A stretch of 64,000 bases of DNA from an uncultured Dysosmobacter sp. (GCA_947625655.1 CANQPD010000006.1:1-64000), one strand, 5' to 3'. Shown: positions 17,975 through 26,161, counted from the first letter of the stretch. Notes: generated by a model not told the origin, from the letters alone. Numbers and translations: made by a program.

Positions 17975-18562
17975 TTATCCCAGCCGGGCAGGGGTGCCGT
18001 CCTCATAGAGGCCCCGCTCCGTCAGTACCCAGGGCACCGGGTAGTCGTGGGGCTCCAGGGGAATCTCCTCCCGGATGAGCTTTTCCCGGCACAGCAGCAC
18101 GCTGCCGCCCCGGTAGTGGGCCAGGAAGCGGTCGTAATAGCCGCCGCCCTTTCCCAGCCGGCGGCCGGAATGGTCACAGGTGAGGCAGGGCAGGACGGCA
18201 AAGTCCACGTCGTCTGTGTGGACGGCGGGCGCATCGCCGGGAGGTTCCAGGATGCCGTAAGCGCCGGGGGACAGCTCCTCCAGGGCCGTGACCCGCCGCG
18301 GCTCCATGACGCCGGGAGCCGTGCACAGGGGGACGCAGAGGGCCTTTCCGGCGGCCAGGGCGTCTTTCAGAATGGGAAGGGTATCGATCTCCCCCGCCGT
18401 GCCCACGAAGCAGAACACCGTCCCGGCGGCCTGATACTCCGGCATCGCCAGCAGATGGGCGGCGATGGCCCGGGAAGAATCCGCCTTGTAGCGGGCGGAG
18501 AGCCGCGCCTCCAATGCGCGGACGGTGCGGCGGAGCTGCTGTTTTTCTGCTTGCTTGTTCAT
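17975..18562 (-). CDS. 5-formyltetrahydrofolate cyclo-ligase
   Basis: 195 aa. Uses ATP to turn 5-formyl-THF into 5,10-methenyl-THF, recycling a by-product of SHMT. The folate/ATP site GRRLGKGGGYYDRFL is intact near residue 140; LPCLTCD precedes it. I chose ATG 18562 (MNKQAEKQQLRR), which has AAGGAGG and overlaps the dinB stop by 4 bp; the track start at 18787 lies inside dinB. It is translationally coupled to dinB and sits upstream of glyA. Confidence 0.95.
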   Translation of the reverse strand: MNKQAEKQQLRRTVRALEARLSARYKADSSRAIAAHLLAMPEYQAAGTVFCFVGTAGEIDTLPILKDALAAGKALCVPLCTAPGVMEPRRVTALEELSPGAYGILEPPGDAPAVHTDDVDFAVLPCLTCDHSGRRLGKGGGYYDRFLAHYRGGSVLLCREKLIREEIPLEPHDYPVPWVLTERGLYEDGTPARLG

Positions 18563-19773
18563 GGCAGGGGATCCTCCTTTTTCTCCGGCTGGGCGGCGCC
18601 AAACACGATGGAACGGCCGCCGTATTTGCCCCGGATGCGGTCCATGGCGGCCTCCAGCTTTTCCTGCTTTTCCTTTTTCGGCGCGGCGGAGGCGGTGAAC
18701 AGGTCCACCTGCTCGTAGGCGTCTCCCTCCTGCACCAGGTGGATGGCGGTGACGGTCAGCGCCCGGATGGGGGCGGGGGGTGTCCACAGCGCGTCCACCA
18801 GCTCCATGGCGGCGTCCGTCAGATCCCGGATGAGGTGGGTGGGGGCGGAGAGCTGGCGCTGGCGGGAGCGGTCCCGGAACTGGGGGTCCCGCACCGTCAC
18901 CTGGATGCCGCCGGCGTACAAGCCCTCCTGCCGCAGCCGGGTGGCCACAGAGTCCGCCAGCACGGCGACGCCGGATTGGACCTGGCTCCGGGTGGTGAGG
19001 TTTTGGGGAAAGGTCGTGCCGTTGCCCACGGACTTCACCGGCTCCGCCTCGTACCGGGAGCGCACGGGATCTTTGTCCAGGCCGTTGGCATACTCATAAA
19101 GCTGGGTGCCCATCTTGCCCATAAGGCTCTCCAGCATATCGGTCCTGCAGGCGGCCAGCTGTCCGATGGTCTCCACGCCGTACTGCCGCAGCAGCTTCCG
19201 GGCGGCGCCGCCCACGTACAGCAGATCCCCCACCGGCAGGGGCCACACGATCTCCCGCCAGTTTTCCCGGGAAATGACCGTGGTGGCGTCGGGCTTTTTA
19301 TAGTCGCTGCCCAGCTTGGCGAAGACCTTGTTGAAGCTGACGCCCACGGAGAGGGTCAGCCCCAGCTCCCGGCGCAGGCGCTCCCGCAGGGCGTCCGCCA
19401 GAAGCCGGGCGTCTCCGCCGAAGAGATGGAGGGTGTGGGTCACGTCCAGCCAGCTCTCGTCGATGCCGAAGGGCTCCACCAGATCGGTGTACTGGTCGTA
19501 AATGGCGTTGACCCGTTTGGAGTATTCCCGGTACAGCTCATGGTGGGGCGGCAGCAGCACCAGGTCCGGGCACTTCTTTTTGGCCTGCCAGATGGTCTCC
19601 GCCGTCTGGACGCCGAAGCGCTTGGCGGGCTCGTTCTTGGCCAGGATGATGCCGTGGCGGGAGGAGGGATCGCCGCAGACGGCCATGGGGAAGTCCCGCA
19701 GATCCGGGCGGCTCAACAGCTCCACCGAGGCGTAAAAGCAGTTCAGGTCACAGTGCAGGATCACGCGGTCCAT
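18559..19773 (-). CDS. dinB: DNA polymerase IV (Y-family)
   Basis: 404 aa. Error-prone translesion polymerase acting at stalled forks. The first catalytic motif HCDLNCFYASVE and the second, GIDESWLDVT, are intact, as is the helix-hairpin-helix region after LLYVGGAARKLL. The C-terminal little-finger domain ends without an obvious beta-clamp tail, though VDLFTA near residue 375 resembles a clamp-binding QxxLF-type peptide. A LexA-like box overlaps its promoter, so SOS induction is likely. Confidence 0.95.
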   Translation of the reverse strand: MDRVILHCDLNCFYASVELLSRPDLRDFPMAVCGDPSSRHGIILAKNEPAKRFGVQTAETIWQAKKKCPDLVLLPPHHELYREYSKRVNAIYDQYTDLVEPFGIDESWLDVTHTLHLFGGDARLLADALRERLRRELGLTLSVGVSFNKVFAKLGSDYKKPDATTVISRENWREIVWPLPVGDLLYVGGAARKLLRQYGVETIGQLAACRTDMLESLMGKMGTQLYEYANGLDKDPVRSRYEAEPVKSVGNGTTFPQNLTTRSQVQSGVAVLADSVATRLRQEGLYAGGIQVTVRDPQFRDRSRQRQLSAPTHLIRDLTDAAMELVDALWTPPAPIRALTVTAIHLVQEGDAYEQVDLFTASAAPKKEKQEKLEAAMDRIRGKYGGRSIVFGAAQPEKKEDPLP

Positions 19774-19808
19774 GGACTCCCTCCTTTTCGGATGATTTGG
19801 CAGAGACT

Positions 19809-19837
19809 ATCATAGCACATCTGTTCGCATTTGAAAA
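19809..19837 (-). promoter_or_regulatory. dinB promoter with LexA (SOS) box
   Basis: Minus strand: TATGAT (-10, 19814-19809) with a weak TTTTCA -35. CGAACAGATGTGCT (19827-19814) lies between them and matches the Gram-positive LexA consensus CGAACRNRYGTTYC at 12 of 14 positions. Repression by LexA is inferred from position and match. Confidence 0.75.
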
Positions 19838-19843
19838 GAGAGA

Positions 19844-19875
19844 AAGCGGCGTGCCGGGATTTGGCGCGCCGCTTC
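19844..19875 (-). terminator. ribU terminator
   Basis: Minus strand: aagcggcgcgcc / ggcacgccgctt stem followed by tctctctttt. Confidence 0.85.
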
Positions 19876-19901
19876 TCTGAAAGTAAACCGGTATGAAGAA
19901 C

Positions 19902-20600
19902 TCAGATAATGCCCATCAGTACCAGGGTCAGCACCACGAAGGTAGCCAGCAAGGCCAGGGAGAACAGCAGGAAGCCGGCATTGAGCCTGCTGCTGCTCTT
20001 GGCGGGGGCCTGGCTCTCCGGTACCAGCCGGGCCTTCCGCAGGGCGGTGACCACGGGCTTGTAGAGCACCAGGATCACAGCCATGTTCAGCCCGCCCTTG
20101 ACAAAGTTGAAGGGCAGGAAGACGGTGGGCAGCATAGCGGCCACCGTTTCACGGGGCATGCCCATGTAGAGGGGGGTGATGAGGTAATTCCACAGCAGCA
20201 TCACAGCCGTCAGGCAGATCACGCCCAGGGCCAGACCCAGGACAGCACCCTTTTTGGTGTGCAGCTTCTTATAGACAAAGGCGGCGGTGCAGCAGAAGGC
20301 GCAGGTGGCCAGCGCGTTCATGATGCAGCCGTAGATGCCGGTGTCGCTGACGGTGAACATCTCCACCAGGGCCACGACGATGGCAATGACGGCGGCGGAC
20401 AGGGGGCCGAAGACGAAGCCGCCGATGCAGATGATGGTGTCCTTCAAGTCCATCTGGAGGAAGCCCAGCACCTGGGGCAGCATCTTGCTGAGGAGCATCA
20501 CCACATAAGCGATGGCGGTCAGCATGGCCAGAGAGGTGACGGTTTTCACATTGTTCCTGGGCTGGGCGGCGGTGACGACAGTGAGATGGGGTTCAGACAT
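19902..20600 (-). CDS. ribU: Riboflavin ECF transporter S component
   Basis: 232 aa, six hydrophobic helices. S components bind the vitamin in the membrane and dock on a shared EcfAA'T module, which is not in this window. The sequence VTSLAMLTAIAYVVMLLSK followed by QMDLKDTIICIGGFVFGP matches RibU-type S subunits. Start ATG 20600 (MSEPHLTVV) has AAAGGAG; the track start 20672 is inside the leader. The FMN riboswitch directly upstream confirms riboflavin/FMN as the ligand system. Cytoplasmic membrane. Confidence 0.93.
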   Translation of the reverse strand: MSEPHLTVVTAAQPRNNVKTVTSLAMLTAIAYVVMLLSKMLPQVLGFLQMDLKDTIICIGGFVFGPLSAAVIAIVVALVEMFTVSDTGIYGCIMNALATCAFCCTAAFVYKKLHTKKGAVLGLALGVICLTAVMLLWNYLITPLYMGMPRETVAAMLPTVFLPFNFVKGGLNMAVILVLYKPVVTALRKARLVPESQAPAKSSSRLNAGFLLFSLALLATFVVLTLVLMGII

Positions 20601-20673
20601 AAAAATACACTCCTTTGTTTTGTTTGAAAACACCCTGGATCCTTTGACTTCTCCAAGGTGAACAAACAACAAA

Positions 20674-20700
20674 GAAGCGCGTTAAAAACGCGCGGCTCTG
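20674..20700 (-). terminator. Riboswitch expression-platform terminator
   Basis: Minus strand: gcgcg / cgcgc hairpin (gcgcgtttttaacgcgc, 20693-20677) followed by a U-rich tract ttctttgttgttt. Likely formed when FMN is bound, shutting off ribU. Confidence 0.7.
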
Positions 20701-20708
20701 CCGCACTC

Positions 20709-20829
20709 ATCTTCTTCCATCCCGACTATACGGTTGGTCCCGGAGTTCCACCGGGTCAGCGGATACCTTCCGGCATCCGGTCGCGGACTTTACCGCCAGT
20801 GGGGAATCACACCCCGCCCTGAAGACAAA
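20709..20829 (-). ncRNA. FMN riboswitch (RFN element)
   Basis: Read on the minus strand, the conserved RFN blocks appear in order: cttcagggcggggtg, attccccactggcggt, gcgaccggatg, tgacccggtg, aactccgggaccaac and agtcgggatggaagaag. The leader lies between a good promoter and ribU, with a hairpin plus U-tract before the gene. It senses FMN and down-regulates riboflavin uptake. Confidence 0.96.
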
Positions 20830-20853
20830 GTATTCAGTTGCTCTCTTGCGGAT

Positions 20854-20882
20854 AGTATACGACAGTCCCGCTGGAAATGCAA
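20854..20882 (-). promoter_or_regulatory. ribU/FMN riboswitch promoter
   Basis: Minus strand: TTGCAT (20882-20877), 17-bp spacer, TATACT (20859-20854). Confidence 0.75.
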
Positions 20883-20940
20883 CCCCTTTTTTGATTTTGC
20901 CCCGGCGGGCCCCGCCGGGAGGGGATCCCTGAAAAAGGCC

Positions 20941-20969
20941 TTTACAAATACAAACAAATGTTCTATACT
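20941..20969 (+). promoter_or_regulatory. SLOG-gene promoter with LexA-like box
   Basis: TTTACA (20941-20946), 17-bp spacer, TATACT (20964-20969). The spacer contains caaacaaatgttct (20951-20964), 12 of 14 matches to CGAACRNRYGTTYC, placed as a classic LexA operator. Confidence 0.65.
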
Positions 20970-20998
20970 AAAGGCATCACATGGAAGGGGGCGATGGT

Positions 20999-21517
20999 AT
21001 GCGGGCCAGGCAGGAATCCTGCTGCTTCACCGGCCACCGGCCCGCCAAGCTGCCGTGGCGGTACAATGAGGAGGACGGGCGGTGCCTCGCCCTGAAGCGC
21101 CGGATCGCGGACACGGTGGAGGCCGCCTATGACCAGGGATACCGCCATTTCCTCTGCGGCATGGCCCAGGGCTGCGACCTGTATTTCTGTGAGTGCGTGC
21201 TGGCCCTGCGGGAGCGGCGCCCGGACGTGACGGTGGAGGCGGCCATTCCCTGCCCTACCCAGGCCGACGGCTGGCCCGCCGCCCTGCGGGAGCGGTACGA
21301 CCGCCTTGTGGCGGCCTGCGATTTTGAGACCCTGGTTTCCGCCCGGTACAGCTCCAGCTGTATGCAGCGGCGGGACCGCTACATGGTGGACCACGCGTCG
21401 CTGCTGATCGCCGCCTTCGACGGCTCTCCCGGCGGCACCCGGTACACCGTGGAGTATGCCATGCGCCGGGGCGTTTCCGTGGTGGATCTGGCGGTCTCTG
21501 ATTTTACCGGGCCTTAA
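20999..21517 (+). CDS. SLOG/DUF1273 (YpsA-like) protein
   Basis: 172 aa. CCFTGHRPAKLPW at the N-terminus, FLCGMAQGCDLYFCE in the middle and the C-terminal DHASLLIAAFDGSPGGTRYTVEYA are the nucleotide-binding Rossmann signatures of the YpsA/DUF1273 branch of the SLOG superfamily, which binds nucleotide-derived ligands. Its biochemical role is unsettled; YpsA of Bacillus affects cell division. I prefer ATG 20999 (MRARQES) with GGAAGGGGG at 8 nt rather than 20981. The predicted LexA box in its promoter suggests a link to DNA damage. Confidence 0.8.
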   Translation: MRARQESCCFTGHRPAKLPWRYNEEDGRCLALKRRIADTVEAAYDQGYRHFLCGMAQGCDLYFCECVLALRERRPDVTVEAAIPCPTQADGWPAALRERYDRLVAACDFETLVSARYSSSCMQRRDRYMVDHASLLIAAFDGSPGGTRYTVEYAMRRGVSVVDLAVSDFTGP

Positions 21518-21528
21518 CACATTTTTGA

Positions 21529-21558
21529 TTGCGCTTTTGATCTGACGCAGGGTATACT
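21529..21558 (+). promoter_or_regulatory. Candidate promoter of the 63-aa gene
   Basis: TTGCGC (21529-21534), 18-bp spacer, TATACT (21553-21558), 24 bp before ATG 21582. Confidence 0.45.
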
Positions 21559-21581
21559 ATGCCTGAAAAGGCGGTGAGGGC

Positions 21582-21773
21582 ATGGATATCACACCATTTA
21601 TGCGGCGGTTGGAGGATCTGGGATTTGAGAATGAGATCCTGGCCCGGGCCATTGCGGAAGCCGGGGCGGACCGGCGGGCCTATACGGCGCTGTGTCAGGC
21701 GGTGGAGCAGGGGAGCATGCCGCCGGCAGAGGCTGTCCATGCGTTAAAAAACGGGCGTCTGCCCGGATACTGA
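21582..21773 (+). CDS. Small helical protein, 63 aa
   Basis: A complete little gene: promoter, AAGGCGGTGAG ribosome binding site, ATG 21582, 63 codons and an immediate terminator. The product (MDITPFMRRLEDLGFENEIL) is amphipathic and helical, with no signal peptide or Cys. No family recognised; function unknown. Confidence 0.6.
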   Translation: MDITPFMRRLEDLGFENEILARAIAEAGADRRAYTALCQAVEQGSMPPAEAVHALKNGRLPGY

Positions 21774-21800
21774 AAAGCGGCTCGCAGAGCCGCTTTTTGC
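21773..21800 (+). terminator. Terminator of the 63-aa gene
   Basis: aaaagcggctc / gagccgcttttt stem-loop with T-tract, overlapping the stop codon. Confidence 0.9.
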
Positions 21801-21860
21801 TGCGTTTGGGGCAAAACTGCCGCCGCAACCTGAGGTTGCGGAAGTTCCCGGCCCGGTTGC

Positions 21861-21889
21861 TGGACACCGGGCGGCGGATTTGCTATCAT
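21861..21889 (+). promoter_or_regulatory. Promoter of the XRE operon
   Basis: TGGACA (21861-21866), 17-bp spacer, TATCAT (21884-21889), 30 bp before ATG 21919. Confidence 0.6.
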
Positions 21890-21918
21890 AGAGATACCAA
21901 ACATAAAGGAGAGAACCC

Positions 21919-22311
21919 ATGACATTTGGAGAAAAGCTCCAGGGGCTGCGGCAGAGAGCGGAGATGAGCCAGGACGCCCTTGCGGAAAAGCTGAACGTCA
22001 GCCGTCAGGCCGTCAGCCGCTGGGAGCGGGACGAGACCATGCCGGAGACAGATAAGGTGGTGGCCCTGGCGGAGCTGTTCGGCGTGACCACGGACTATTT
22101 GCTGCGGGACCAACCTGAGGAAAGCCGGGGGCCAGAGACGGTGCCGCCATCCGGCGGAGAGCAGAAGCGGGACTGGGTGGACAAGCTGGGGTATCTCGCC
22201 AAGACGAAAGGATACCTGCTGGGCTGGGTCCTGGTGGCCTGGGGCGTGCTCGACCTGCTGGCAATATTGCTGCTGGGCCTGGGGGCGATCAGCTTTATGC
22301 GGATCTGGTGA
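21919..22311 (+). CDS. XRE-family regulator with C-terminal membrane helix
   Basis: 130 aa. Residues about 7-62 are a canonical HTH_3 domain (LRQRAEMSQDALAEKLNVSRQAVSRWERDETMPE), followed by a linker and one or two membrane helices at about 97-128 (GYLLGWVLVAWGVLDLLAILLLGLG). Membrane-tethered XRE regulators of this size are common in Firmicutes and usually control the membrane genes beside them. AAAGGAGAG precedes the ATG. It is followed by two small membrane genes in the same operon. Confidence 0.9.
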   Translation: MTFGEKLQGLRQRAEMSQDALAEKLNVSRQAVSRWERDETMPETDKVVALAELFGVTTDYLLRDQPEESRGPETVPPSGGEQKRDWVDKLGYLAKTKGYLLGWVLVAWGVLDLLAILLLGLGAISFMRIW

Positions 22312-22326
22312 AAGGAGTCGGAAAGA

Positions 22327-22470
22327 ATGATGAGCGCTTGGGGAACGGGCGTGGGGACCGTTTTGCTGATCCCGCTGCTGTACGCTGTCATCAAGATCGC
22401 GGCGGGCGTGCTGGTGCTGAAATACGGGAAACGGTACGCGGACAAGGTGAAAGAGGAGGAGAAGCGGTGA
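22327..22470 (+). CDS. 47-aa membrane microprotein (not in ORF track)
   Basis: MMSAWGTGVGTVLLIPLLYA... encodes one transmembrane helix (about residues 10-30) and a basic/acidic tail ending KVKEEEKR. AAAGGAG precedes ATG 22327 by 9 nt, and its TGA overlaps the GTG start of the next gene (GTGA, 22467-22470), so it is translationally coupled on both sides. Too short for the ORF track. Probably a partner of the neighbouring membrane protein; function unknown. Confidence 0.7.
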   Translation: MMSAWGTGVGTVLLIPLLYAVIKIAAGVLVLKYGKRYADKVKEEEKR

Positions 22471-23015
22471 AAAAGCTGTTTTGGGGCCTGTTCTTTGTCT
22501 TTGTGAACTTCAATTTGAGCTTGAACCAGCATACGCTCAATATTTTGCCGCCCTTTGTGGGCTATTATCTGCTCTGCCAGGGCAGCCGGGAGCTGGAAGG
22601 GGAGAGCGGCCTGTTCCGGGGCGTTTGTCCTTTCGCCATCGGCATGGGCATCTATACGGCCATTTTGTGGGCAGGCGATCTGCTGGGTGTCACCGGCGGC
22701 GGCACGATCGGTGTGCTGCTGGGCCTGCTGGCAACCGTGGTGGGCCTGTATATCTGCTGGGTGCTGATCCAGGCGGTGCGGGATATGGAGGGAAACCGCG
22801 GCGCGGAGCTGAACAGCGCCGCCATGCACCGGGCCTGGATTGTTATGGTGGTGGCCCAGGCGGTATGCTATCTGTGTGTCTGGCTGTTGTCTGGACTGGC
22901 TCTGCTGGGCTTGATCGCGGGGCTGATCGGTATTGTTATGCTGCTGATGGCCTTTTGGAAGGGACAAAAGCTGTATGAGGCGCTTCCGCCGCAGGAAGAC
23001 GACCCGGAGATGTGA
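22467..23015 (+). CDS. Polytopic membrane protein, 182 aa
   Basis: Starts at GTG 22467 (VKKLFWGLFFVF) with GAGGAGGAG upstream; the track start 22308 reads through the microprotein in another frame. About five or six hydrophobic helices cover nearly the whole length and the tail is acidic (EALPPQEDDPEM). No recognised family. It forms an operon with the XRE regulator and the 47-aa membrane protein, so a small membrane complex regulated by the XRE protein is plausible. Confidence 0.7.
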   Translation: MKKLFWGLFFVFVNFNLSLNQHTLNILPPFVGYYLLCQGSRELEGESGLFRGVCPFAIGMGIYTAILWAGDLLGVTGGGTIGVLLGLLATVVGLYICWVLIQAVRDMEGNRGAELNSAAMHRAWIVMVVAQAVCYLCVWLLSGLALLGLIAGLIGIVMLLMAFWKGQKLYEALPPQEDDPEM

Positions 23016-23025
23016 CTACAGTAAA

Positions 23026-23057
23026 AAAGGAGCGCCGGTAGAACCGGCGCTCCTTTT
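23026..23057. terminator. Bidirectional terminator
   Basis: aaaaaggagcgccggt / accggcgctccttttt stem-loop between the convergent XRE operon and the 4HB-dehydrogenase-like gene. Confidence 0.92.
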
Positions 23058-23070
23058 TGCATATGGGAAA

Positions 23071-24258
23071 TCAATAGCACTTGCGATAGATGGCCTCTTC
23101 GCTCTCCAGATCGAAGGGATAGTAGGCGTTGGTCATCAGGCGCTGCTGGTTGGCCTCGACAGACAGGGGGAAAGCCTTGAAGTCGGCCTCGGTGAAGCCG
23201 CAGTCCCTCAGGGGGCGCAGGGGCAGGATGCGCTGCAGCAGGGCGTTCAGCTCGGGGATGGCGTTCTTGGCCTCGCAGCCCAGGATGCTGGCGATCAGCT
23301 CCTTGAACTTCATGATCTCGCCGTCGGGGTCGTGCTCGTCATAGTAGTCCAGGATGGCGCCGAAGAGCATGTAGTTGCTCTCGCCGTGGGGCACATGATA
23401 GGTGCCGCCCAGAGGGAAGCTCATGCCGTGGACAGGGCCGCAGCCGGCCTTCAGGAAGGCGATGCCGGCGTAGAAGGAGGCGGTGACGAACTGATCCATA
23501 TACTCGAACCGGGCGTCCTGGCCCTTCTCGTCCAGCAGCTTGAAGCCCTTCAGGATCATGTCCATGGCCTTCTCGCTGAAGAGCTCACTGGTGGTGGTCT
23601 TGCGGTGGGGGCTCAGGAAGGACTCGGTGGCGTGCACCAGGGCGTCGATGGCGGAGCAGGCGAAGGGCTTGTAGGGCAGGGTGCGCAGCAGGTCGGGGAT
23701 CAGGCAGACCTTGTTGGGGATGATGTCGTCGGACACCAGGCCCAGCTTGGTCTCGCCGCCGGTCAGCACGCCGTCCTTCTCGTCCTTGACGATGGCCACG
23801 GAGATGTTGGTGCACTCAGAGCCGGTGCCGCAGGTGGTGGGGATGGCGATAACGTCCTTCTCATGCACCACGGGGAAGCGCTTGAAGTACAGGTTGTGGA
23901 CCGTGTCGGGGCGCTGGCAGCCCAGCAGCTTGCACAGGTCCATGATGGCGCCGCCGCCCACGGCGATGACGCGGTCATAGCTGTCGTAGGGGATGGCGTC
24001 GTACATGGTCTGGATCATGGCCTCGGAGGGCTCGCCGGCGCCGAACTTCTCCTGGAAGACGAACTGGCACTTCAGGCCCAGCTCCTCCATGAAGGGCTTG
24101 TAGATGAACTCGTTGGTCAGCACCACGTCCCGGTCGTTCAGCTTGAATTCCTCCGCCATCTGGGCGAAGGTCTGGAACTTGTACACGGTGGGAGCGAAGA
24201 TGATCTCGCGCTTATCGGCCATCAGAGAGGCGGAAAATGCGTCCATTGCTTTAGCCAT
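23071..24258 (-). CDS. Iron-containing alcohol dehydrogenase, 4-hydroxybutyrate dehydrogenase-like
   Basis: 395 aa. The family oxidises 4-hydroxybutyrate to succinate semialdehyde, or the reverse, with NAD. Shared hallmarks with the Clostridium kluyveri enzyme as I recall it: YKF near the start, LTNEFIYKPF, VFQEKFG.GEPS, RVIAVGGGAIMD, IPTTCGTGSE, PYKPF, GPVHGMSFPLGGTYHVPHGE (metal His) and PLRDCG. I use ATG 24258 (MAKAMDAF). It is the last gene of the nine-gene minus-strand operon. Known for fermentative butyrate formation, but in this cluster it may act on another hydroxyacid or aldehyde. Confidence 0.82.
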   Translation of the reverse strand: MAKAMDAFSASLMADKREIIFAPTVYKFQTFAQMAEEFKLNDRDVVLTNEFIYKPFMEELGLKCQFVFQEKFGAGEPSEAMIQTMYDAIPYDSYDRVIAVGGGAIMDLCKLLGCQRPDTVHNLYFKRFPVVHEKDVIAIPTTCGTGSECTNISVAIVKDEKDGVLTGGETKLGLVSDDIIPNKVCLIPDLLRTLPYKPFACSAIDALVHATESFLSPHRKTTTSELFSEKAMDMILKGFKLLDEKGQDARFEYMDQFVTASFYAGIAFLKAGCGPVHGMSFPLGGTYHVPHGESNYMLFGAILDYYDEHDPDGEIMKFKELIASILGCEAKNAIPELNALLQRILPLRPLRDCGFTEADFKAFPLSVEANQQRLMTNAYYPFDLESEEAIYRKCY

Positions 24259-24337
24259 TGGAATCAACTCTCCTTTGCATAAAATATAAAGTATTTTGAC
24301 ACCGCCCCGGCTTCCGCCGGGGCGGCAGTCAACGGAT

Positions 24338-25312
24338 TTACTTGCGGGCCACGGCCTTCTTCACGGCCGCGACGATGTTGGCGGCGCGGAGGCCGTACTC
24401 GTCCATCAGGAAGTCCTGGGGACCCACCTGGCCGAACTGATCCTGCACGCCCACGAACTCCTGGACAGTGGGGCGGTTCTTGGCCAGGCAGTTGGCAACC
24501 ACACTGCCCAGGCCGCAGGTGACGTTGTGGTTCTCGGCGGTGACAATGGCGCCGGTCTCCTTGGCGGCCTTGAGGACCAGCTCCTCGTCCAGGGGCTTCC
24601 AGGTGAACATGTCGATGACCCGGACGGAAATGCCCTCGGCCTGCAGAGCCTCATAGGCCTTCAGGGACTCGTCCACCATGATGCCGGAGGTGATGATGGT
24701 GGCAGCGTCGTTCTCGCTCTCGTGCAGGACGACGCCCTTGCCGATCTCGAACTCGGAGCCCTCGCCGTAGACCTGGATGATGCCCTTGCGGACAAAGCGG
24801 GTGAAGGTCACGCCCTTCTTGATGGAGGGCAGCTGGCGGGTGATGCTGGCCAGCTGATCGTAGTCGGCGGGGTCCAGCACGGTGGTCTCGGGGATGCTCA
24901 GGTACATGCCGGCATCCTCCAGAGGCATATGGGTGCCGCCGTTGAAAGCGGCGGTGACGCCGGCGTCGGAGGCCAGGACATGGACGGTCAGGCCGGCGTA
25001 GGCGGCGGACATGTAGATCTGGTCATAGCAGCGGCGGGAGGAGAAGGTGCCGAAGGAGTGGAAGAACACGGTCTTGCCGGTGGCGGCGAGGCCGGCGGCC
25101 ACGCCGGCGGCGTTGCCCTCGGCAATACCGGCCTCGAAGGCCCGGTCGGGATAGTTCTTGCGCAGCATCTTGGTGTTGATGCAGCCCATCAGGTCGCAGT
25201 CCACATAGCAGATGGACTGATCCTCCGCCATCATCTCGTTCAGGGTCAGAGCGAGAGCGTCGCGGCAGGCGCGGGAATCTTTCTTGTGCTCACCAATCAG
25301 TTTCACGTTCAT
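24338..25312 (-). CDS. Transketolase, C-terminal subunit
   Basis: 324 aa: the pyrimidine-binding and C-terminal domains of a two-subunit transketolase. CDLMGCINTKMLRKNYPDRAFEAGIAEGNAAGVAAGLA carries the conserved Glu that activates thiamine diphosphate; the C-terminal VRVIDMFTWKPLDEE region is typical. It pairs with the N-terminal subunit 15 bp upstream. Split transketolases move two-carbon ketol units between sugar phosphates, and dedicated copies occur in catabolic clusters for unusual pentoses. GGGAGGG precedes ATG 25312. Confidence 0.9.
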   Translation of the reverse strand: MNVKLIGEHKKDSRACRDALALTLNEMMAEDQSICYVDCDLMGCINTKMLRKNYPDRAFEAGIAEGNAAGVAAGLAATGKTVFFHSFGTFSSRRCYDQIYMSAAYAGLTVHVLASDAGVTAAFNGGTHMPLEDAGMYLSIPETTVLDPADYDQLASITRQLPSIKKGVTFTRFVRKGIIQVYGEGSEFEIGKGVVLHESENDAATIITSGIMVDESLKAYEALQAEGISVRVIDMFTWKPLDEELVLKAAKETGAIVTAENHNVTCGLGSVVANCLAKNRPTVQEFVGVQDQFGQVGPQDFLMDEYGLRAANIVAAVKKAVARK

Positions 25313-25327
25313 TGCTCGTACCCTCCC

Positions 25328-26161
25328 TTAAGCGTTCTTGGCATCTTCCAGAGCCTTTTCAGCGGCGGCCAGAGCCTCGGCCCACTGTTCTTCGTTGGGC
25401 TGAGAGGAGTGGTCGTGCTTGGGCTCGGCAAAGGTAGCGCCCTTGCCCTTGCAGGTGTCCAGCACGATGCAGCTGGGCACGCCCTTCTTGGCGTAGGCGT
25501 TCTGGATGGCGTTGTAGATGGCGGTCACGTCATGGCCGTCGATCTCCTGGGTGTACAGGCCGAAGGCCTCGGCCTTCTTGGCCAGGTCGCTGTGGGCCAG
25601 GATGTCGTCGGTGGGGCCGTCCAGCTGATAGCCGTTCTTGTCGATGAAGAAGATCAGGTTGTCCAGCTTGTGGGCGTAGGCGAAGTGGAACGCCTCCCAG
25701 ACCTGGCCCTCATCGGCCTCGCCGTCGCCCACCACGCAGAAGACATGGCTGTCACGGCCGTCGATCTTGTTGCCCAGGGCCGCGCCGGTGGCGGTGGAGG
25801 TGCCCTGGCCCAGGGAGCCGGTGGTCAGGTCCACGCCGGGGGTCAGCTTGCGGTCCGTGTGGCTGGGGAACTTGGTGTGGGGATGGTTCAGGGTATAGGC
25901 GTCCTCCATGGGATAGAAGCCCATCAGGCCGTAAGTGGCGTAAGCCACGGGGCCCGCGTGGCCCTTGGACAGGACCAGCCAGTCGCGGTCCTCCCAGCGG
26001 GGATTCTTGGGATCGAACTTCATGACCTCTCCATACAGAACGGCCATCAGATCGGCCAGGTCCATGGAGCCGCCCACATGGCCGAAGCCCCGGGAGTGGA
26101 TGACCTTCAGGGTCTCCAGCCGGATCTCGGCCGCCAGAACTTTGCATTTCTTCTCGTTCAT
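25328..26161 (-). CDS. Transketolase, N-terminal subunit
   Basis: 277 aa: the pyrophosphate-binding half of the split transketolase. SRGFGHVGGSMDLADLMAVLY, LSKGHAGPVAYA, GSLGQGTSTATG and the ThDP/metal motif GDGEADEGQVWEA ... KN are all intact. It binds ThDP together with the next gene's product in the cytoplasm. GGAAG precedes ATG 26161. Its position between a Gfo/Idh dehydrogenase and the C-subunit suggests a pathway-specific rather than housekeeping transketolase. Confidence 0.92.
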   Translation of the reverse strand: MNEKKCKVLAAEIRLETLKVIHSRGFGHVGGSMDLADLMAVLYGEVMKFDPKNPRWEDRDWLVLSKGHAGPVAYATYGLMGFYPMEDAYTLNHPHTKFPSHTDRKLTPGVDLTTGSLGQGTSTATGAALGNKIDGRDSHVFCVVGDGEADEGQVWEAFHFAYAHKLDNLIFFIDKNGYQLDGPTDDILAHSDLAKKAEAFGLYTQEIDGHDVTAIYNAIQNAYAKKGVPSCIVLDTCKGKGATFAEPKHDHSSQPNEEQWAEALAAAEKALEDAKNA

